Part shown: in pieces, positions 58,623 to 64,000 of the stretch
Layout of the letters: every line of letters begins with the position of its first letter
Numbering within the stretch: position 1 is the stretch's first letter
Assembly: GCF_009730915.1 (NCBI RefSeq)
Contig: NC_052475.1
Coordinates: forward strand, 20,146,285 to 20,210,284
Reading direction: 5' to 3'
DNA length: 64,000 nucleotides
Origin: Dioscorea cayenensis subsp. rotundata
Lineage: Eukaryota; Streptophyta; Magnoliopsida; Dioscoreales; Dioscoreaceae
Made by a program: the position numbers and the translations under genes
Notes under the pieces: model-generated
Databases searched by the model: none
Told to the model about the DNA's origin: nothing
What the model saw: only the letters and a program-made list of their open reading frames with translations

Positions 58623-60297
58623 ATGGCAAGGAAATGCTCTCATTGTGGCAACAATGGCCACAATTCAAGGACTTGTAGTAGCAGTAGTAATAATGGTAGT
58701 TCAATTGGGTTGAAGCTTTTTGGGGTGCAACTTCTTCAAATGGCTTCTTCGTCTTCTTATTCTTCTTCTCCTTCTACTTCTTCTTCTTCTTCTTCATCAG
58801 CTTTGCATATGAAGAAAAGCTTTAGCATGGATTGCTTGGGACCATCATCTTCTTGTTATCATGTTTGTTCTAGTTCATCACCTTCATCTTCTTCATCATC
58901 TTCTCTTGTTTCCATTGAAGAAGCCACTGATCATCATTGTAAGGTTTCTAATGGTTATCTCTCTGATGGTCTTTTGGGAAGAGGAGCTCAAGAGAGAAAG
59001 AAAGGTGAGTCCTTTTTATTAATTAATTACTATATATATACACATACACACATCTTTCTTGTTCTATATGTATCATTTATGCTGTTTTTCTTATTCTAGG
59101 AATTTCCCTCTCTTTGTCTCTCTAAGTTATTTTTCTTCTTCTTCTTCTACTGTTTTTGTTTCCTTTTTATGATAAAAGATGATGAAAAAGAGAAAAACAA
59201 GAGAAGATTTATTAGGACTTTTCTCTTGTTCCCTCTCACAAAATCTTAAACTGATCACTTTCTTCTAATGACAAAAAGATTACCAAAAGAAAGAAAAAGA
59301 AAATGTATATATGTCTCTCCTTTTTGTTCTTCTTCCCTTTCTTCCTTGGCAGGGATCTTTTCTTTTATATATATATTCACAGATGATCAACCAAATTAAT
59401 TACCCAACAAAAACAAAAAAAACCCCCACAAGACAATCTCAAAAGACAACATCTCTGTTTCTTTTGTCTTGGTAAGAACCTTGTAACATTATTCATTAGG
59501 TCTTCAACATAAGGAATTAATTAATCACACACACACACACACACATAAATATGTACTTTTATTCAAAAAAAAAATAATAATAATAATAAATATGTACACA
59601 AACTAGACAAAGTTATATCTTTAATATCTTGTTAATTTCTTCTTTAATTTCCTTTATGTTAATGAATGGTGAAAAAGATATATAGATCTCTTTCATCTTT
59701 ACAAACTCTCTCAAAGTAGTACATGTGTAACTTTCATTTTATCAGGTGTTCCATGGACTGAAGAAGAACACAGAACCTTTCTGGCAGGTCTTGAGAAACT
59801 AGGCAAAGGAGACTGGCGTGGCATCTCACGCAACTTCGTCACAACAAGAACTCCAACCCAAGTTGCAAGCCATGCCCAAAAGTATTTTCTCAGACAAACC
59901 AATCCCAACAAGAAGAAACGCCGCTCTAGCCTCTTTGATGTGGTACTACATACATTCATCTTCCACTTCCATCCAATGCATGCATGCTTGTTTACATATA
60001 TATCTTCTTTAATTTTAATATATTTATAATAATCTTAAAGTATTCTTCTTCTCTTATTTGTTTCTTTTAATTCAGGTTAAAAGTTCAGACAAGTTCACAA
60101 CTCCAAAGCTCATACAAGATTCATTCACTCTTTCTCTTGCTCCATCATCAATAATGAGTTCTTCAAGTACTCTTGATCATCATCATCATCAACAACAACA
60201 ACAACAACAACAACCACCACCACAACAACCACCACCACAGCTTGATCTAGAGCTTAGCATCTCCTCCCCTGGCATTGGCACTGTTAGAGTTACCTAA
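58623..60297 (+). CDS. CCHC plus SHAQKYF MYB-like (1R-MYB) transcription factor
   Basis: Three exons, 58623-59004, 59746-59942 and 60076-60297, with GT-AG introns and matching phases, encode 266 residues. The N-terminus has a zinc knuckle CX2CX4HX4C (Cys5, Cys8, His13, Cys18), then KLFGVQL (31-37), a long Ser-rich stretch and the conserved KKSFSMDCL block. Exon 2 encodes the single MYB repeat ([20 protein letters not shown], then [16 protein letters not shown]), followed by a basic [10 protein letters not shown] tail. The C-terminus has His and Gln/Pro runs and an LDLEL EAR-type motif (249-253), suggesting repression. Closest known types are Arabidopsis KUA1/MYBH, MYBD and rice MYBS3, which bind TATCCA-like elements and act in growth, light or sugar responses. 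The TTG nine bases upstream is not the start. Intact. Confidence 0.93.
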
Positions 60298-60470
60298 AGT
60301 ACGTAGTAGATCTGAAGAATCAATTAAGGAAATGTATAACTACTTATAATTAATATATATTTCAATGTATTTTCTTATGTTTTAATTAGTATGATCATTA
60401 TAAGTAACAATAACAACAAGAGAGAGTTTGTTGTTTTGTGATGATAATGACTTCATTGGTGTGTGGTTCT

Positions 60471-60507
<37 letters not shown>

Positions 60508-61763
60508 AGGTGATGCATGAGCTCATAATGTTCACACAATTAAAGAGCTAAGGAAAAGGACTTGCAATCTCTTAATTAATGCTTCACTTTTATTATTGCT
60601 ATACTTTGTTAGCTCTGATGTATACCATTACCTAATCTGGGATATATAAAGTGGATGGATTTAGTAAACCAACTTGCTTCCATTAACTAGTGTTTGTTGC
60701 AAGGGTACCCAAATTAACTGATGCTAGCTTCTTAATTTAATAAAATCCTTTTATGGTTGAATGCCTTTTCTATTTGTGGTTACTTTGCCAATGTAAATTT
60801 GGATCCTTTCTTCATCCTTTGCCTCTTTAAGCATCTACAAACAAAAGAAAATTTTGGGTCTTCTATTTAATGCATAAGATAAGGTTGCTAAATGAATATA
60901 TGTATATATATATATCAAAATATCTCCCTTAAAGGGATTGTGGGGTGTGTGTATATGTGTTTGTTTATGAATTATGGATTGTGGATATGGCATTGATATA
61001 TGTATTAAAATATATTAAGATAAAGTATTAATATGAGATAAATATAAGAATTAAGTGAATATAATCATTTCTTGTTATATATGGTCATCTTTTATATCAG
61101 TTGTTTCGTGCTTTGATTGTTTTATTTCAATGGATGTGATCCATCTATTTATATATATAATTGATATAACTATGAAAAAAAATTAGGTAGGAGCAATTAA
61201 TCTTTGAACAAATAAATTAATAAACATATATAAGATCATATATATATGAAGCTAGCCTTCAAATTAAAGAAAATAAAAATAGTGTTGCATGCTTTTCTAT
61301 GTTTATATTGACATTAGTGTGGCTTCTAAGACTTTATCACCCTTTTTAAGATAATATATTGATTGTCTAACCTTATCTCATGAATGATTGAACAAAGAAA
61401 ACAAAGGTTTCTTAATGCTTTTATTCCAACTTATGTTCCAAAATTTAGGAAACACAAACACCATCAAGATTAAATTTATCTTATCTGTTTTGTTATCCTA
61501 ATTGCAACTGACCTACATATTCTTTTGTTTAAATCATGGATTAAATAATTGAAGATATAAAACCATCATACTAATTGCTCTTGATTTGATTGTCACCATT
61601 TCTTTTCCAACCATCTGCACCATGAAAGATCACAAATCATCACATCAGACAAAACCTTATCTTTGTCTTTGGAGAAGTCCAAATCTCCACATTGATTGAT
61701 TGTTTGTTTGATGCTACCTAAAGGTCCTTTAATTATATAATGAGAAGTTATCACAGTATCATA
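60298..61763. other. Downstream flank of the MYB-like gene
   Basis: Begins with the 3' UTR. There is a (TA)n run at 60475-60500. AT-rich, no further gene seen before the gap. Confidence 0.55.
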
Positions 61764-62763
61764 NNNNNNNNNNNNNNNNNNNNNNNNNNNNNNNNNNNNN
61801 NNNNNNNNNNNNNNNNNNNNNNNNNNNNNNNNNNNNNNNNNNNNNNNNNNNNNNNNNNNNNNNNNNNNNNNNNNNNNNNNNNNNNNNNNNNNNNNNNNNN
61901 NNNNNNNNNNNNNNNNNNNNNNNNNNNNNNNNNNNNNNNNNNNNNNNNNNNNNNNNNNNNNNNNNNNNNNNNNNNNNNNNNNNNNNNNNNNNNNNNNNNN
62001 NNNNNNNNNNNNNNNNNNNNNNNNNNNNNNNNNNNNNNNNNNNNNNNNNNNNNNNNNNNNNNNNNNNNNNNNNNNNNNNNNNNNNNNNNNNNNNNNNNNN
62101 NNNNNNNNNNNNNNNNNNNNNNNNNNNNNNNNNNNNNNNNNNNNNNNNNNNNNNNNNNNNNNNNNNNNNNNNNNNNNNNNNNNNNNNNNNNNNNNNNNNN
62201 NNNNNNNNNNNNNNNNNNNNNNNNNNNNNNNNNNNNNNNNNNNNNNNNNNNNNNNNNNNNNNNNNNNNNNNNNNNNNNNNNNNNNNNNNNNNNNNNNNNN
62301 NNNNNNNNNNNNNNNNNNNNNNNNNNNNNNNNNNNNNNNNNNNNNNNNNNNNNNNNNNNNNNNNNNNNNNNNNNNNNNNNNNNNNNNNNNNNNNNNNNNN
62401 NNNNNNNNNNNNNNNNNNNNNNNNNNNNNNNNNNNNNNNNNNNNNNNNNNNNNNNNNNNNNNNNNNNNNNNNNNNNNNNNNNNNNNNNNNNNNNNNNNNN
62501 NNNNNNNNNNNNNNNNNNNNNNNNNNNNNNNNNNNNNNNNNNNNNNNNNNNNNNNNNNNNNNNNNNNNNNNNNNNNNNNNNNNNNNNNNNNNNNNNNNNN
62601 NNNNNNNNNNNNNNNNNNNNNNNNNNNNNNNNNNNNNNNNNNNNNNNNNNNNNNNNNNNNNNNNNNNNNNNNNNNNNNNNNNNNNNNNNNNNNNNNNNNN
62701 NNNNNNNNNNNNNNNNNNNNNNNNNNNNNNNNNNNNNNNNNNNNNNNNNNNNNNNNNNNNNNN
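61764..62763. other. Assembly gap, exactly 1000 N
   Basis: Fixed-size placeholder. Long frames spanning it are artefacts of N translation. Confidence 1.
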
Positions 62764-64000
62764 GTTCATTTGACTTCATTGGACAAATGCAGGTTGCTGC
62801 AAACTGTATAAAAGGGAAAGATTGTGACTGTCTTCGCCGGTGGTGGTAGGGAGGTCATAAACACACAACTATTTGACAATGTGAGGGAGGAATGCATGAA
62901 CATGACTTTCTGAAGGATATTTTATTCTGATGTTGGCAGGAATTAAATATTGGCATTATGCAAAAGTTTTACTGAATAACCAGTTGAGGATGATGTATGA
63001 CTTGATCCTTTCCAAACTATCCTTAAGTTTGGCCTTTATATGCCATTCCCGGAAAATCAATGTAAAGTAAAGAATAAAAAAAAATGATGTAAATGTTTGC
63101 CAATTTTAAGTATTTTTTAGTTGTAATTTGAGTTCCCAACTGCTTGTGTTTGTTTGTTTGTTTTGTATTTTTCCCTTGCTGACAGCACAACTCAAATGGC
63201 AAGATAAACTCAATCACTACTTTACATGTGTGATGTTTTTTTGTATGGACCGATACTCCAGCAGTTAAGTTTCTCTGAATCATTGATACACACAATAGTT
63301 ATTGGAGAAAGTGAAGATGGAAGAGTTAAAAGGTCTTCCCACACTTTTCCTTCAGATGAAGGAGATGGAAGGAGAATATAACTTCAGATATCTTTCATAT
63401 ACTTGTCTTTGATTTATAGTTTTACTTTTGGTGCTTGCTTGTGTTGTTTCCATAACTGCCTCTACTTCTTTCCAGCACCCTGTATTGGTGAATCTGCAGA
63501 TGTTTCAAAAGCCATTCAATCATTGTATGGTTCTTCTTTGTTTATGTTGTTCTCAGTGATTTTCAGAATGTTTAGAAAGTTCATATGATAAAGATAATTA
63601 ACACTACTTCTTATTTATGCTTAGTGTGTGTTTTCTAGCTACCTCTGCTGATTCCTTTTCACTCTCTTCTTTGATTCTTCAGTTGCTTCTATTCCACTAG
63701 TTAATTGTTCATCATCTTGAGTTCTTTCTTAATATTGTTTCTTTACAGGAAGTTCAATTAGTGTTTTTATATTGGAATGTTTGGAAGGTTATATGATTAA
63801 AGAGATCTAAATGGTTGCAATACAAAGCATTGTTTCTGGTTTCTTTCATCTGGTGGATCTCATGGTAATGATGAATGATGATACTAATAAATAATATTTT
63901 TTAAATGATATTATTTTACTTGTTAGTATTGTAGTTAATCAAATAATGGATAGAAATTTCTATATGTTGTAATTTTTCTTCTTGCTTGTGGGCTGGACAC
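62764..64000. other. Unassigned right end, possible end of a plus-strand gene
   Basis: After the gap, ATGCAG|GTTGCTGC could be an acceptor followed by a short coding end (VAANCIKGKDCDCLRRWW, stop 62847-62849). A second acceptor-like TTTCCAG at about 63470-63476 precedes the stretch CIGESADVSKAIQSLYGSS. T-rich intervals between them look like introns or 3' UTR. I do not recognise the product, so no gene is called. Confidence 0.3.

Noticed and set aside
61740..62849. Long open frames across the second gap
   Set aside because: Created by the 1000-N placeholder; only the last 28 residues are real sequence.
1..64000. CRISPR arrays, operons, Shine-Dalgarno sites, bacterial terminators
   Set aside because: The window is plant nuclear DNA; the only regular array (47140-47710) has no spacer structure and sits inside a retrotransposon.
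1..64000. tRNA and rRNA genes
   Set aside because: I looked for the TTCGANTCC box with a matching A box and for conserved rRNA blocks and found none that fold convincingly; a covariance-model scan would settle it.

Overview
The window is nuclear DNA from a flowering plant. It is AT-rich, its genes have GT-AG introns, and it carries Ty1/copia and Ty3/Tat retrotransposons, hAT, PIF/Harbinger and Helitron remnants and long microsatellites. Five genes look real: a peroxisomal Mpv17/PMP22 membrane protein (+, 23756-26038), a homologue of Arabidopsis 'probable F-box protein At4g22030' (-, 29067-30077 plus an out-of-frame N-terminus to 30273), an intronless PYR/PYL/RCAR abscisic-acid receptor (-, 36172-36738), a HABP4/RGG-repeat RNA-binding protein of RGGA type (-, 37646-40668, six exons) and a CCHC plus SHAQKYF MYB-like transcription factor (+, 58623-60297, three exons). 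The species cannot be named from the sequence. These genes do not form an operon-like unit; they are independent genes separated by repeats.

Left part (379-10441): an intronless polyamine oxidase 5-like gene on the minus strand has been destroyed. It carries a Trp-to-stop, an Arg-to-stop and frameshifts. It is also split by a solo LTR (7543-9833, perfect 5-bp target duplication) and by a LARD-like retroelement (422-6814) with two LTRs of about 2.95 kb and only 0.5 kb between them.

10.4-23.7 kb: a repeat landscape. It holds two copies of a 245-bp inverted-repeat MITE, a Tourist-like MITE, a 1000-N gap, a GC-rich minisatellite island, a non-autonomous hAT with very GC-rich ends, a full-length but inactive Ty1/copia element (15980-20694, target duplication GATCA), a Helitron-like 3' end and a PIF/Harbinger-like element.

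23.7-41 kb: the gene-bearing stretch, interrupted by a TRIM-like solo LTR and a 5'-truncated LINE with a 14-bp target duplication.

41.1-53.9 kb: a Helitron-like 3' terminus, a diverged 0.9-kb tandem duplication and an RPA-like coding fragment flank a complete 9.3-kb Ty3/Tat-lineage element (43604-52890, minus, target duplication ATAAC). That element carries an antisense extra ORF on the plus strand, a tandem array of hairpin-bearing repeats, a pol segment with inverted and tandem duplications, and deletions in gag and in the reverse-transcriptase active site.

54-64 kb: AT-rich sequence with microsatellites, the MYB-like gene, a second 1000-N gap and an unassigned right end. Single-base indels recur in conserved genes and in near-identical repeats, so part of the apparent gene damage may be consensus error in the assembly.
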